Below, piece by piece: positions 9,895 to 21,534 of a DNA stretch of 64,000 nt (position 1 is the first letter of the stretch; every line of letters starts with the position of its first letter). A program made the position numbers and the translations under genes. Below the pieces are notes generated by a model, which saw nothing but the letters and a program-made list of their open reading frames with translations, searched no databases and was not told the origin of the DNA. Location of the stretch: assembly GCA_963932145.1 (NCBI GenBank), contig OZ010580.1:37714761-37778760 (forward strand). Direction: 5' to 3'. This DNA comes from Acanthosepion lycidas (Eukaryota; Mollusca; Cephalopoda; Sepiida; Sepiidae).

Positions 9895-9967
9895 GTTTTT
9901 GATGGAGTTCACATTCATTCATAATTGGCACCACTGACAATCATAAATTTACTTAGAATCATTAAAA

Positions 9968-10225
9968 GACACTTGTAATTTCTAGGACACATAATAAGGA
10001 AACACAGCTTGGCAAATTTGGCACTCACAGATCATATTGAAGGCAAGTAAGGTAAGAAAATAGCATGTAGCTTACCTAACGAGATTGTGTAAATGGATCA
10101 CAGAACTGGGAATGCGTAGGATAGTAAAAGATAAATGTTCCTTAGATTAGAGCTACAAATGATAGGACGTTGTGGAGAGCCATGATTGCCAATGTCCTGA
10201 AGGGACACAACATCTTTTAATCTCT
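9968..10225 (+). pseudogene. RTE-like LINE tail fragment
   Basis: Plus strand. Family words in order are tttctaggacacataata, ggcactcacagatcatattg, aaatggatcacagaactggg and ggagagccatgattgcc, ending at tcctgaagggacacaacat (HVLKGHS-like). Frame breaks are present. Confidence 0.7.
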
Positions 10226-10740
10226 TCTTATGATGACTGTTAGTGTTTGTTGATAAAGTAATTTTGTTCTTTAACTGAGGGAATTCTATTCTCATTTATT
10301 AGTCTTATGAAAAATAAACTTCAGAAATCTTCCAGCCCAAACTTTGAAGATAGAGATTATATTTTTTTTAGAGATGTGTTTTATTTTTACATGTTGAAAT
10401 GCAACAACTGTGCTTCAATATGCCATTATAAGGGATTGAAACACAGATGTTGATATTTCTATTCTTTTTGAATAATGTGATTCACTCGTGTGACTAAGTT
10501 TAAAAAAAGAAAAAGAAAAGACAAATCTGTTGAAAATCTGATATTTTCTCTTTCAGATTGTGCAGGTAATAATCAAGAAACCTGCCATCCAAAGCATAAA
10601 TATTTTATTTGTTTGCCATTGATTAGTCAAGATTGTACATCAATATCATATTTACAAGTAAATTAATATCTCATTCACTTTGGAAGCACCCATATATCTA
10701 TTGATCTAGCCATGTATATGCGTATGTATCATATGTTTCT
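10226..10740. other. unassigned
   Basis: No gene or repeat recognised. Confidence 0.3.
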
Positions 10741-10748
10741 GTGCAAAT

Positions 10749-10750
<2 letters not shown>

Positions 10751-10791
<41 letters not shown>

Positions 10792-10966
10792 CACACATAA
10801 ATACCATATATGTCAAAATGATATCAAAGGAGATCAATTGATAATATATATATATATATATATACATACATATATAAAGAGAGAGAGAGAGAGAGTTAAC
10901 AAATACATATATATTCTATTATATATATATATATGTATATATGTCCACAAATCTGTTATACACTAT

Positions 10967-11000
<34 letters not shown>

Positions 11001-11034
11001 CTGAAAGAGAGAAAAAATTCATGTCCATAAATAA

Positions 11035-11087
<53 letters not shown>

Positions 11088-11193
11088 GTCCACAAATAAA
11101 TAAATAAATATATATATATATATATTGTCTAATTTTACTCATAGAAACATTTGTTAATGTATACACTAATCTTCATGCATCAAACATCATGCA

Positions 11194-11246
<53 letters not shown>
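10751..11246. repeat. cluster of (TA)n and (GA)n microsatellites
   Basis: Arrays at 10751-10784, 10844-10864, 10919-10934, 10969-11000 (TA then GA), 11037-11085 and 11196-11246, separated by short related AT-rich spacers. The phrase atgtccataaataaata / tgtccacaaataaata recurs between arrays, so the cluster partly arose by local duplication. Confidence 0.9.
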
Positions 11247-11249
<3 letters not shown>

Positions 11250-11250
<1 letters not shown>

Positions 11251-13130
11251 ATTCATTAAATAACTTAGCAGCTGAAGGCTCATATTTCCAAAAGATTATC
11301 TCATTTTCTGTTCTTACTTGTGTAGTAGCCTTGTTTATCAGATGGTTTGATGGTGCTTATCAGGAAATCATACACAACAATAAATGGAGACAAACATGTT
11401 GCTTTATTCTTATTTCATATAACTTTTCTACTTAATGGCCATAAAATATGAGGGACAGGCATTGCTTCCAAACTCTCCCGCTCCCACCATCCAAATTACA
11501 AGTAGCCTCAAGATAAACTCACTTGTTTCAATTCCCCAGGGGGCAATGTTGGAAACACTGTTAGACCATGGATGGTGTTAGAAAATGTCCCAAATGTCAT
11601 AATACTGAGATTTGCCTTTGGCTGATAAAACAAGGGCATCAAATGTTACAAGCTTTTATGATGACATCAACATCATCATCATCATCATCATCATTAGTAG
11701 TTTTTAGTTTATTGTATTTTTTGTTTGATTCATTCTTGAAACAAAAATATGAATGCTATAATGACACCTATCATTTGCTGAAATTAATCCCTCATAGTTT
11801 TTGTCATATTCTATTTATGAACCCAGATAATTTTCAAGAGAACGGAGAACCAACTTAATCTTGGTAAAGTTGTTCTTCATCACAGTTTTACAGAGTTTTA
11901 TACCACAGAGCCAAAAGTTTATATAGATTTCTGCAAATACAACAAAACTGTGATTCAAATTGAAAAAGTGATGTTTATACAGTGATATATAGACTTGCAG
12001 GTTGAGGTTAGTGATAGAAGATCAGTAGCCACTGTTTTGAAGTTCAGTTTAAACTTTTGACTTATTTACTTTGTGGCCTGTTTTTGTATAAAACAAATAT
12101 TTGGATGAAAGCTGAAAAACAGATCAGCACAAACACTGTAGTGATGGCATCAACAACTCAAAGATCAAGTTCAATTTTCTGGATGATGAATGATTCTTCT
12201 AAAAATCCTAAATGCTACAAATGTGGCAAAACCTTTTAAGTCTTAGACATAGATTGTTAAAGACTCTTGTTCAAGGCATTGTTAGATTTGAAATCAGAAT
12301 GAGACACCAATGTTATCATTGGTAGTATCCATTATATTATCTGCAGTAGAAATCCTACTGATAGCAATACAGCAAACTAACCTTCTTACTTCAATATGTT
12401 CTACAAGGGTGCACAGTGAAAAAGCAGCAAATTTATTATCACTGTTTTATTTTTCAAGAATAATTGACCTTGATAAACCTTGAATAAATTTCTTGAATAT
12501 TCATGACCTTGCTAATCATTCAACACTTACATAATCACTTAACCCTGATTGGTTCTTTTATGATTGATTAACTGCTTCTTGATCTTGTAGCCCATTATTT
12601 AAAGGTTATTTGGTGACAACTTTCGTTTTTCATTTTGTCTTTCTCATATGACTAAACAACTCACTGATTTTGAGCATCAAGTTATACTTTTCAACAAAGA
12701 ACATCCAATGTGGAAATTGACAAAACATGCAAAAATTCTTCCTAAATTTTTCAGTCACATTAGTCATCAATGGTTGTTTGACATCTTTCTGAATTTGCTG
12801 CTTTTTTACTGGGAACTCTGTATATTATAGGCCACAAGAATACATGAAAACAAACATTATTAAATTCAACTGACATGGTTTGTCTGCTTAATTTTTTATT
12901 GTATTTTTCTCATTTTTAATAAGATTTTGTACATAAAGAACTAAGCAAAATAAATATTTACCAACAATAATTTCCCCAACTATTTCATCAGTGAGCAAAT
13001 AAAATTAGACCAAACAAAATCTTTTAAAAATAATACAAGCACTCATCCTGATATAAACAAAAATAATCACCCCATTAACTTATTCTATTGTAACCAGATG
13101 CATCCTAACTATATGATGATTAAAAAGCCT
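11250..13130. other. unassigned; (ATC)n at 11668-11693
   Basis: A short ATC array is the only clear repeat. Open frames at 12057-12239 and 12648-12830 are short and I recognise no domain. Confidence 0.3.
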
Positions 13131-13348
13131 CTAAATACATACTATATATACTCGAGTATAGTTTTATAATCACTTTTTTTATGCAAGAAATAAGGATTGC
13201 ACTATACACAGGTAATTTTTTGAAGAGGCTAAAAATCATGAATTATCAGTGACCAGTTCTATACACGCGTAAAGTTTTTCTGGATAGGTTAAAATTCATA
13301 CAAAAAAATTCAAGGCTCACACTATACATGAAATCAGTTCATACACAA

Positions 13349-13531
13349 GTATATGTGGCAATTCACTAATGCATACCACTTAAGAATCCCAACAAGCACC
13401 TACAATTTGTTATAAACAGTTCAAAACATCTGAGTATATATGGTAATTCACTGGTACATATCACTTAATAATCCCAACAAGCACCTTAGATTTATCATTT
13501 ACTATAAACAGTTCAAAACATCTAACCTAAT
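13349..13531. repeat. tandem duplication, ~85 bp unit
   Basis: Two adjacent copies (13349-13433, 13434-13531) share ggcaattcact / ggtaattcact, aatcccaacaagcacct and tataaacagttcaaaacatct. The second has a 12 bp insertion. The upstream sequence (13140-13340) has related actatacac phrases and a tatatatactcgagtata palindrome. Confidence 0.8.
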
Positions 13532-13959
13532 TATTAGCAATAACGTGAGACCTCAAAAATGACTCCTATATAAAATCAATCATGTTTATGAATACTCATA
13601 TTCTCAATCCAAAACAGCATGAAATTCTTACATGGGCAACACATACACCACACTATCTTGTAGGTTGACTTGTCACTTTTTGAAATGTAGTGCAATTCAA
13701 GTACATTTCAGTTATCATAAAAACAATTAAATTAAAACTATGAACATATGACAATTATGAGTAGATAATACCAAAATACTATACATCACTTACCACAAGA
13801 AATAGACACAAAATTCTAGAAGCTATTATTATCCAAAAGAAAAAATAACATTAAATTTTGTATTCACACAAATCTCTAAACACTCTCTGATATTGAGCAA
13901 TCTTCCTCATTTTAAACACCTATCCACATATCAGAACTTAGGTAATCATGACTCTCCTA

Positions 13960-14215
13960 AGATTTCTTTTTCCTCATCATCTGTGAATTTCCATAACTTT
14001 TTGAAAAATATAGTGAAGTAGTTTCCAATTGTCTTCTCCAGTTGTCACTACTATTTAATCCCTAGTTGACTAGAGAGGGGATAGATTCAAGCTTTTCACA
14101 AGGGCAATATTGCAAAAGAGAACACAGTAGACTGGCCAAGAATTTAAACTTTAAAAAATTGTAGGATCATATTTCCTGCAACCCATTGAATCTTAGTGTA
14201 ACAAAGGTACTATAG
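13960..14215 (-). mobile_element. tRNA-derived SINE, group S1
   Basis: On the minus strand a decayed head is followed by the S1 body: the phrase for a tattgcccttgtgaaa block, ctagtcaactagggattaa, and the 3' block aagacaattggaaactactt and cactatatttttc. The closest relative is 55500-55795 (-). Confidence 0.6.
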
Positions 14216-14329
14216 TTGCAGCAACAACAGTGGATATGTCCAGGGGGCAATATATCCCGATGGGGGTCTGCCCTTCTTCAGTCTGGTTTTAAATTTAGAA
14301 ATCCTCTTCTCCTGGACTGGTTTCTCTAC

Positions 14330-14600
14330 CAAGGTTAAAGTGCTTAGTCTTCTCTATGGTTTCACCAATAGATAAAGAAAAAAGAATTGGATTCATGCCT
14401 TTATCAGTGTCATTAGTGTAAAGTGAATTCAAAGTTTGGACAGAATTTGAATGTGCCACTGATTCCATCTTTTATTTCAGTAACCATTATCCCATATGCA
14501 TTTTTCCTACACAAACTCAAGATGGAGTTAAAAAATAAAAATTTTATTATAAAATCAATGTATATGACTTTTCACTAGCTTGGGATTGAACCCCTGACAA
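14330..14600 (-). mobile_element. SINE S1 with dimer-like head
   Basis: Minus strand: a B-box-like ggttcaatcccaagctag, then a linker (aactccatcttgagtttgtg), then an A-box-like tgggataatggttactg with its own B-box-like cattcaaattctg, then the S1 body (ggcatgaatccaattc). The first half is repeated at 23600-23728 (+). This is tRNA-like unit 1, linker, tRNA-like unit 2. Confidence 0.6.
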
Positions 14601-14639
14601 GCAAGTAATAATGCTTCACTTTTATTTTTTGTTTTACTA

Positions 14640-15080
14640 ATTGTTCACCTAATACAAGGTTCAAGTGCCACTGAAGGTAGAGGTTTACTGAATTAAGTTG
14701 TTGTATGAACATAAAGGGAGAAGGTATGAAGTGCAGATTATGAGGATATGTAGGAAAGATAATAATTGATCCTTTGAATAGGTTAAGATTATAGTGATCA
14801 AGAAAGCATCCACTTGGCAGTCTGTTCCCCAAAGTAACAGTTTCCTGGGAAAGAAGCTGTCTGTATATGGAAATAGTGATAGACTAGCAATATTTTGTCT
14901 GTGGGAAATGGACTGTGTTGTAGAAAAAATTTTGTTACCCACAAGGCTGCACAGATGCTTTTGAAAGTTCTAAAGTGAGGATAGAGCAGCACCAGCCCAA
15001 ATAGGGTAGCAGTACCCCATCTGCTAGACCACATGTCCCATAGGACAAGTTGGTGGTGTAAACATGGTTCTTTAAACCTC
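14640..15080 (-). pseudogene. LINE B C-terminus and 3' UTR
   Basis: Minus strand. Blocks LPSGCFLDHYNLNLFK and a 3' UTR reading acctctaccttcagtggcac match 17490-17690, 27145-27560 and 36940-37395. The C-terminal LWNSLP...YNLNLFKSRV pattern is typical of Jockey/CR1-type LINEs. Several frame changes show decay. Confidence 0.6.
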
Positions 15081-15239
15081 ATGCTGTAACAATTCACAAG
15101 AACAGAATTATATTTACAATCCATTAGATACTTTGACTTTAAATAATGCACAAATGATCAATAAGTCATAAAAACAAATCAATCTAGTCTTGTTGCTCTC
15201 TTTTTCTCTTTATTATTTTGACTTTATTACACAAAGGTT

Positions 15240-15430
15240 GATGAAACTCTTTTTCCTCCATACATGATCAGCCATACCTGATTTCATTGTCATCCATGGA
15301 TTATGGTTTTCCAATATTCTGCCAGCATTCAACTATGACAGACACCTGAAGAAGCCAGAAGTTACTATGGCCAAAATAGCATGACAATACAAAGATGAGA
15401 ATGATAGTCCAAATAAATCAGTATATAATT
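15240..15430 (+). repeat. dispersed repeat R7 with hammerhead-like core
   Basis: It contains cctgaagaagccagaag and ctatggccaaaat at 15345-15380, followed by agcatgacaatacaaagatg. The block 29866-29950 has the same order (cctgatgaactccagag, aatggccgaaacg, atgacaataaagataag). The CUGANGA...GAAAC arrangement resembles the ends of Penelope-like elements; here GAAAC has become CAAAA. Confidence 0.5.
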
Positions 15431-15439
15431 ATGATAATA

Positions 15440-16680
15440 TCTCATTTTAAAAAAATTCAAACAATCTTGTCAACTGAGTATAAACTTTTTTGTAATAAAA
15501 AGTTTTAGTATTTAAGCAAGATGTTAATATGGTAAATAAATAAATGTTACAATTAATAGTTAGGATAAATAAATATTTTAGCTAAGTAAACTAATAAAAT
15601 TTGTGCGTATTAAGTATATGTTACAGTTCTCATTATGGCTGTCTCATTTGTCATTTTATGAAAAGATGCCTACTGACCACAAATTGACAGAGATATATAG
15701 CAAACATAAAACAAAATTCATCTGATTGACATTTTATCAAGAAGAACTATGTCCAATTCTTCTATTATCTGATTTCAAACTATCTCTGTTTTTTATTTAC
15801 CTTTTACATCCCTTATTTTTTTGCTTTTTTTCCAAATTTATCTTCTTCTAACAGACTGTTTTCCTTCAAGTACATTTGTGCCAATTTTTCAGCAGAACTG
15901 ACCACAGTAAAAGAACGTCTAAAAAGGATGTCGGATGAAAAATGATTGCTTCTTCTGAGTTATGGGAAAGCAAAACTCATATAATCAAAATGCAAAGATA
16001 AATATGGTTGTTCATGATGATAATAAAACAAAAAATATAATAAAATCTTTGGCATCTCAATAACTGTTTTCTGATTTATAGCCAAGTACATTGTTGACCA
16101 TACAAAGTGAATAATCAGAAAAAATCTTTTAAAAAAAGTAAAAAAAATAAATATATAATTGCCAAATTGACCAACTGACTGAGTTTCATATTGTCAGACT
16201 GCATTGTCTGTGATTTTACCAGAGATTTTGTGACAAACTTTGGAAAATGTTTGTAAGAAATTAGACAAATTCTTCACCAGACCTTGAAAGAACAGAGATG
16301 TTTTTGACATTTGTTTCAGGTTTAGTTAAAAATGACCTTAAAAAAATCACTCTGTCAGTTAGTGCAGGAAAAAAATAGTTTTTCTAAGGTATCATTTTTA
16401 TCCATAAAAAAAAAGATGTCTGATTCCTGTATTCTGCAAAGAGCAGTTTTGATTAAAAAATTGTAGGTTCTGATTGTTGTGCAATTTAAAAACTCCAGTA
16501 ATTTTGTTTATACTATAAAATATTGTAAAAATTAATGTAATATTAACCAATATTTGTGTAGTACTCATACATATAATACTTCTTTTTCGACTTTAATAAT
16601 TGCTTAATTTCTGACCACTGACAGTCCTTTTTCTTTTGATTATCAAAGCATTACAATCATAAAATAATTTGCAAAGCTTA
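15440..16680. other. unassigned AT-rich sequence
   Basis: No gene or repeat recognised. Confidence 0.3.
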
Positions 16681-16686
16681 GTAAAA

Positions 16687-16688
<2 letters not shown>

Positions 16689-16749
<61 letters not shown>
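16689..16749. repeat. (TA)n microsatellite
   Basis: 61 bp uninterrupted. Confidence 0.97.
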
Positions 16750-16751
<2 letters not shown>

Positions 16752-17034
16752 TTTGATTAAAAGGAACAGACATTTTCTTTTTGCTTCATTTTTATTATAT
16801 TTTTAAAATGTTTGGATAAGGTAATGAGTATAATACTTGAAGTTGTGGATAAACTGTCCAAAGTTCATATTTTGTTATTTTTGTTCAAATACTTTCAACT
16901 GTTGCAGTTTATCGAAAACTAGTTTTATCAAAAACCAGTGTGGTTTCTGTGTTGTAGTTACCGAGCGTGCATGTGAGCACTGTTGTGGTCTTAAAAAGGT
17001 TACAAACAAGGAGGAGTCTTATATTTAATATCAG

Positions 17035-17285
17035 GAAAAGACCGCTGAAGTTTCTGGAACACATAATGAGGAAGGAGGGCCTGGAGAATCTGATACTCAT
17101 GGGTTGAATAAAGGGAAAGAGAGACAAGGGAAAACAATACATGACATACCTAGCGGCCTTAGGCAAATGGATGACGTGGTCTGGGGGAGGTGGCAAAGGG
17201 AAGGAACTTGTTGAGAGCTGCAAGGGATAGAGGGAGGTGGAGAGCCATGATCGCCTACATCCTGAAAAGACATGGCACATAGAAA
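17035..17285 (+). pseudogene. RTE-like LINE tail fragment
   Basis: Plus strand words in family order: aagtttctggaacacataat, aggaaggagggcctgg, gacatacctagcggcctta, aaatggatgac and gagccatgatcgcctac, ending atggcacatagaaaaaa with a gaaa-rich tail. There is no single open frame. Confidence 0.75.
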
Positions 17286-17489
17286 AAAAAGAAAGAAAGA
17301 AAGAAAGTTAGAATTCTTTTGTCTACATCCAGGTATCCTTTGAAACCTGGAAGTTTGAAATGGTCTAGTGTGATAATATGTGTAACGGTTATTGGTAACA
17401 AGGTGACGCAAAAAGAACGCCATTTATTAATTTCTCTTATTTTAGTTATTTATTGATTTTATTTTTTAATACTAATATAATCTATGCCC

Positions 17490-17690
17490 ACATTAATTAA
17501 TGTCCCACAAATCACTGTTCTGTGGAACCAACTCCCAAATGGATGCTTCCCCAATCACTACAATCTTAACCTGTTCAAGTCTAAAGTTAACTGTTATCTC
17601 CCTATCCGTATAAACCACCTCTTGAAGTAACCTTCTACTGTACTTGTACTTGGGCCTTGTACATGGTGAAGCTTACTGTAAAAGAAAAAT
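17490..17690 (+). pseudogene. LINE B C-terminus and 3' UTR
   Basis: It reads LWNQLPNGCFPNHYNLNLFK over 17519-17580, then a 3' UTR with cttgggccttgtacat and an A-rich end (gtaaaagaaaaat). It is the cleanest LINE B tail. Confidence 0.65.
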
Positions 17691-17963
17691 ATCATATGCA
17701 CTTCAAGATACCATCTCCTGTGATGAATGATATTTAATGTGGGCAGGTCTATTTTGTATAATAATGGCTTCTAGGATTTTGAGTATTTCCTTCCATTTGG
17801 AACTGTGGATTATTTTAGTGTTACCTACTGATATCTGTCTATCAATATGCGACAAATTTCATTATAATTTGGTTGTTCGTGATGTGTTGGTCGATATGTG
17901 CATGAATTGCACTGATTTTCAACAGGTGACAGTTCAGTCTACAAAAAAGTGTGGTGCACAATG

Positions 17964-18697
17964 TACCGTATTTGATGGCATATAAGACACACTCCAATTT
18001 CAGCAGGGCAAATCACGAAAAATTTCATATTTATTAAAATTATTAATAAATGGTAGAGCCTAGGCTATATTTATGAGCTATTATTTTAGTTAAGCAAGCC
18101 ATGATTAGAATTAAATGAAAAATAATAGGAAAAAAGAACACAAGCCTATAACAACTTTATTATATCCAAAGGTAAGAAAACAAAATAAAAATCAAGTGAT
18201 TATTACAATTGAGCAAAACAGTACAGTTACCATTAAAATTCACTCAAAAATTTTTCTTTATATAATCTGTACAACCTGTGTCTTGTAAATGTCTTAGTGG
18301 AATAATTAGGATATAAAAATTCTGATTGTATCTATACCAGTGCAAAAAAGTTATCACAAGAAAAATATTAATGAAACAAATATATTTTACAAATATATAA
18401 ATTGAATGTATTGCATATAATTTTAGTGAAACAAAGTACTACTATGAAATGTGATAAAATTAATATAATGAATATTATCAATGATAACACTTTTAATCTG
18501 CATAATAGCTTCTTAAATAATGACAATAGGTATGTGAAAGTTACTCTAAAGTCAAAGCTAATAGGAGTTGCCAGGTACTTAATTTCAGCTAACTATTGCA
18601 AATTTTAAACCTATATATGGCATGTAAGATGCAGGGAAATTTTAAAAGATATTTTTAGTAAAAAAAAAGTGTGTCTTATATGCCATCAAATACGGTA
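17964..18697. mobile_element. DNA transposon with ~30 bp terminal inverted repeats
   Basis: The left end taccgtatttgatggcatat continues aagacacac. The right end is its reverse complement (gtgtgtcttatatgccatca, then aatacggta). Apart from the two ends the 734 bp is AT-rich with no transposase. A terminal TA on both sides could be a TA duplication. The superfamily is not assigned. Confidence 0.85.
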
Positions 18698-18699
18698 AG

Positions 18700-19020
18700 T
18701 ATTTCATAGTGTTTTTTGATTATTACTGTTGGAGATCATGAGAAGAGGGGTCATGAGAATTCATAGACAATATAATTTTGGGAATTTTTGAGGCTCAGTG
18801 TTGTCATCAAGTTAGACCACTTCAAAGTTGCAGCTTTCCAAAGAATACCAGGACAAAGGGATTCTGACTTCCACAGAGGCACCATATTGGTCCTTGATAA
18901 TAATGATAGCCAAAATTACTTGAACAAAAATATCAAAATATGAACTTTGGTCACTTTATCCACAAACACAATACTCAACACCTTAGTCAAAATAATATAA
19001 TAAAAAATTAAACAGATATA
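18700..19020. other. unassigned
   Basis: No gene or repeat recognised. Confidence 0.3.
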
Positions 19021-19024
19021 TATA

Positions 19025-19128
19025 TTAGGTTGTCCCAAAAGTTTGTAAACACTTGCAAAAAAATTGAAATTTTACTCGCCAAGTAATAACAAAAACAACA
19101 AAATGTGTTTACGAACTTTTGGGACAAC

Positions 19129-19132
<4 letters not shown>
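19025..19132. mobile_element. mariner MITE inserted in (TA)n
   Basis: Ends ttaggttgtcccaaaagttt and its reverse complement (with one change) bound 108 bp. Both flanks are TA repeat. The inverted repeats match the mariner class ttaggttgtcccaaaagtt. It has an A-rich core and no coding sequence. Confidence 0.88.
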
Positions 19133-19175
<43 letters not shown>

Positions 19176-19186
19176 GTGTGTGTGTG
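19133..19186. repeat. (TA)n(TG)n microsatellite
   Basis: Continues on the right of the MITE. The few TA units on the left show that the MITE landed in the array. Confidence 0.9.
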
Positions 19187-19345
19187 TTTGGTTGAATAAT
19201 CTAGACATATTATGTCCATTTTTATTTTAATCCTTTCAAATTCACAGATCAATTTCTTAGTGCTGTTACAAAACTGAGTGAGAAAGATGCCGTAGTTTTG
19301 GTTATTTCTTTTATCTTCCCAAGTACTTTCAATCTCATCCCTGTA
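19187..19345 (-). repeat. dispersed repeat R6, inverted copy
   Basis: Reverse complement of the block at 8405-8566, with words caagtactttcaatctcatc and aattcacagatcaattt. Confidence 0.6.
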
Positions 19346-19419
19346 ATAATAATACGTTTACTACCTCCCCATATAAGAAACTAACTAGCATAAACACATG
19401 CACTCTCAACTATAAAAGT

Positions 19420-20000
19420 GAGTGTCTTGATTATTACAGAGATTATACAAAATTTAATAAACTGTGAAAAAAGTTAACTCTTCGATGAAAAAAATTTTCT
19501 ACATGGAATTACAAAATATTAAACAAACTCTCATTAATAATGACTTTCCTAATTACATTGTTAATGAACAAATTAGAGGAGCTATTACAAACAAACAAAA
19601 AGAACATAATATTTCTTCAAATAACCCTAAACATATCAGACAACTATACTACAATCAAATAAACTCTATGAACAAAATGAAAAAAATCCTAAAAACTCAT
19701 AAGTACTAATCTATACCTCACTGATACCAGTAAAAAATAAAACAAATTATATACTATACTAAATTTAATACAACCAAATTAACCATCTGCAGTAACACTT
19801 CTTCATCAACTAATGTTTTGCAAAAGACTAGCATTGTATATCAATTTAAATGTCCTTGGGAAGATTGTATCTCTTAAAAATCATAATTATGTGTTGATTT
19901 CACAATGACAACACTATCAAGAAGGCTTACTTTACATATGTCAGATTCAAGTTCTATTGCACAACATTTAAAAGAACATTGCTGTCTACATTCACACACA
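19420..20000 (+). pseudogene. Penelope-like element, linker and GIY-YIG region
   Basis: Plus strand. The block MELQNIKQTLINNDFPNYIV (about 19502-19562) is a Penelope-type segment after the reverse transcriptase. Then, in other frames, come IVYQFKCPWEDC, TLSRRLTLHMSDS and SIAQHLKEHC, the spacing seen in the GIY-YIG half of these elements. A stop after the CPWEDC block and several frame changes make it non-functional. Confidence 0.7.
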
Positions 20001-20965
20001 CACACACACATATATATATATTCAAACATATATTGTTAAATATAACAGACAATAAATGTCTATTATGTTTAGATCATGAGCTATTCTAAACTTCATATGG
20101 CTGCTTTAATAAAATAAAGACAAAAATTGTCCAACATTTGGATATTTTTCATTATGCTGTTCCTTGATCTAAGCTTTTATATATATATATATATATATAG
20201 ATAGATAGAATATCTAAATTAATTCCAGACCAGTGAAGATTTCTTGTTTTTCTGATTTTCAGTGCACAGCATACATGAATGAAAGTAAAAACCTGCTCAA
20301 ACAAATTTTATTGCAAATTTTATCACCAAATTTGTCCAGCCTCCACAAATATGTATTAAATTCATGCCAGAAATGTCTGAAGCTAAGAGGACTTGTGGAG
20401 TACTGGTAATGTCAGTGATAAAAAAATCTAAAAATGATTTCAGTTGAATGTTTGTGGAATAGCAATATTAGTGATAAGAAATAAAGAAATTGATATCTTT
20501 GAGTTGACTCAAACATGTATCAAACAATTTTAAAAACCAAACTAATAAGTTAAGGATTCAAAGTCTAACATTCATCCAAAGGAACTAAGATAAGAAAGCA
20601 AATAAATAGTTAAATAAAAATATACAAATCAATTCCTTTTCCAAAATGAATGGGTTGCCATTAAAAAGTAGAACTCTGGCACAGACACACACAAAGAATA
20701 TTCTCTTGAATACTCACTTGGCCAATAAAAATGCTCCTAACTCATTACTATGGCAATAATGGCAGAAGGTTTTAGCACATGGTCTGCAATGGAATTTAGC
20801 CAAGATACAGCAGACAAAGAAATAAGACTCTTTTTCTTTTTTTATTATTTTTTATCTTCCAGTCTGTATTGGGCACTTATTTTTGGTCAGGGAAATAGAA
20901 CTATCATTCCAGTTTTAAAAGTATAACTTACAATGACCAAGTGCTTTCTGCTTTTAAAAGAAGTT
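20001..20965. other. unassigned, with (CA)n(TA)n at ~19992-20020 and (TA)n at ~20179-20200
   Basis: No gene recognised between the Penelope fragment and the pyrimidine tract. Confidence 0.3.
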
Positions 20966-20966
20966 T

Positions 20967-21520
20967 GTGCTGTCAAAAATGGACTTCCTTTTATTTTCTT
21001 CCTACTTTCCTCTTTTGGACATGATTACCTCTCCTGTGTTTTTACTTTACTTCTTCCTCTTTGTCTCTTTCTTTGACCCAATTCTTTTCCTTCTCTTTCA
21101 TAGTCTCTCTGTTTTTATTTCATTCTTTTTATCACTTTCATCTCTTTTTTTTTCCTTTCAATTTTTCCCACTCTTTATTATTCTTTTTACCTGTCTTTAT
21201 TTCTTCCTTTTTTTTCATCACCTTCATCTCTTTCTCTCACAATTTTCTACTTGTTATCCTGTCTTTATGTATTCTTTTTTTATCACTTATCTTTTTCTTT
21301 CCTTCATGCAAATCTTCTCTCTCTCTCTCTCTCCCCATGTAATTCTTTACCTTTTTTTTATTTCATCCTTTTGTTTCTTTCCCAAGTTCTTCACCCTCTC
21401 TGTCATATTTTTCCTTTCTTTGTTTCTCCCCTTCTATCACTTTACCTCTTCTTACTTATCTCTAATCTTTTTCCCCATCTTTATTTCTTCTTCTTATCCA
21501 TCTTTATACCTGAATCTTGA
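20967..21520. repeat. polypyrimidine tract, ~550 bp
   Basis: The plus strand is dominated by C and T (runs such as ctctctctctctctcccc and ttctttttttatc). A 211-codon frame across it (20967-21602) is almost all F, L, S, Y and I, as expected from low-complexity CT sequence. It has no recognisable domain, and I do not treat it as a gene. Confidence 0.8.
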
Positions 21521-21534
21521 AATTAACAGAAAAG

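Larger units (their letters stand above)
9457..9967. mobile_element. 511 bp foldback containing two smaller palindromes
   Basis: 72 bp arms at 9457-9528 and 9896-9967 are reverse complementary with about two mismatches in the first 70 bp (words aatgattctaagtaaattta and atgaatgaatgtgaactcc). The loop holds a mariner MITE (9645-9724) and a 26 bp perfect-arm hairpin (9822-9894). It is flanked by LINE A and RTE fragments. Confidence 0.8.

Noticed and set aside
10712..11166. Y/I- and R/E-rich frames on both strands
   Set aside because: Products of TA and GA microsatellites.
12057..12239. Zinc-knuckle protein (ends KCYKCGKTF)
   Set aside because: Only one CxxC pair, no further motif, short frame.
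12648..12830. N-terminus of a transposase (MTKQLTDFEHQ...)
   Set aside because: The start vaguely recalls transposon helix-turn-helix starts, but nothing downstream matches and only about 30 residues are involved.
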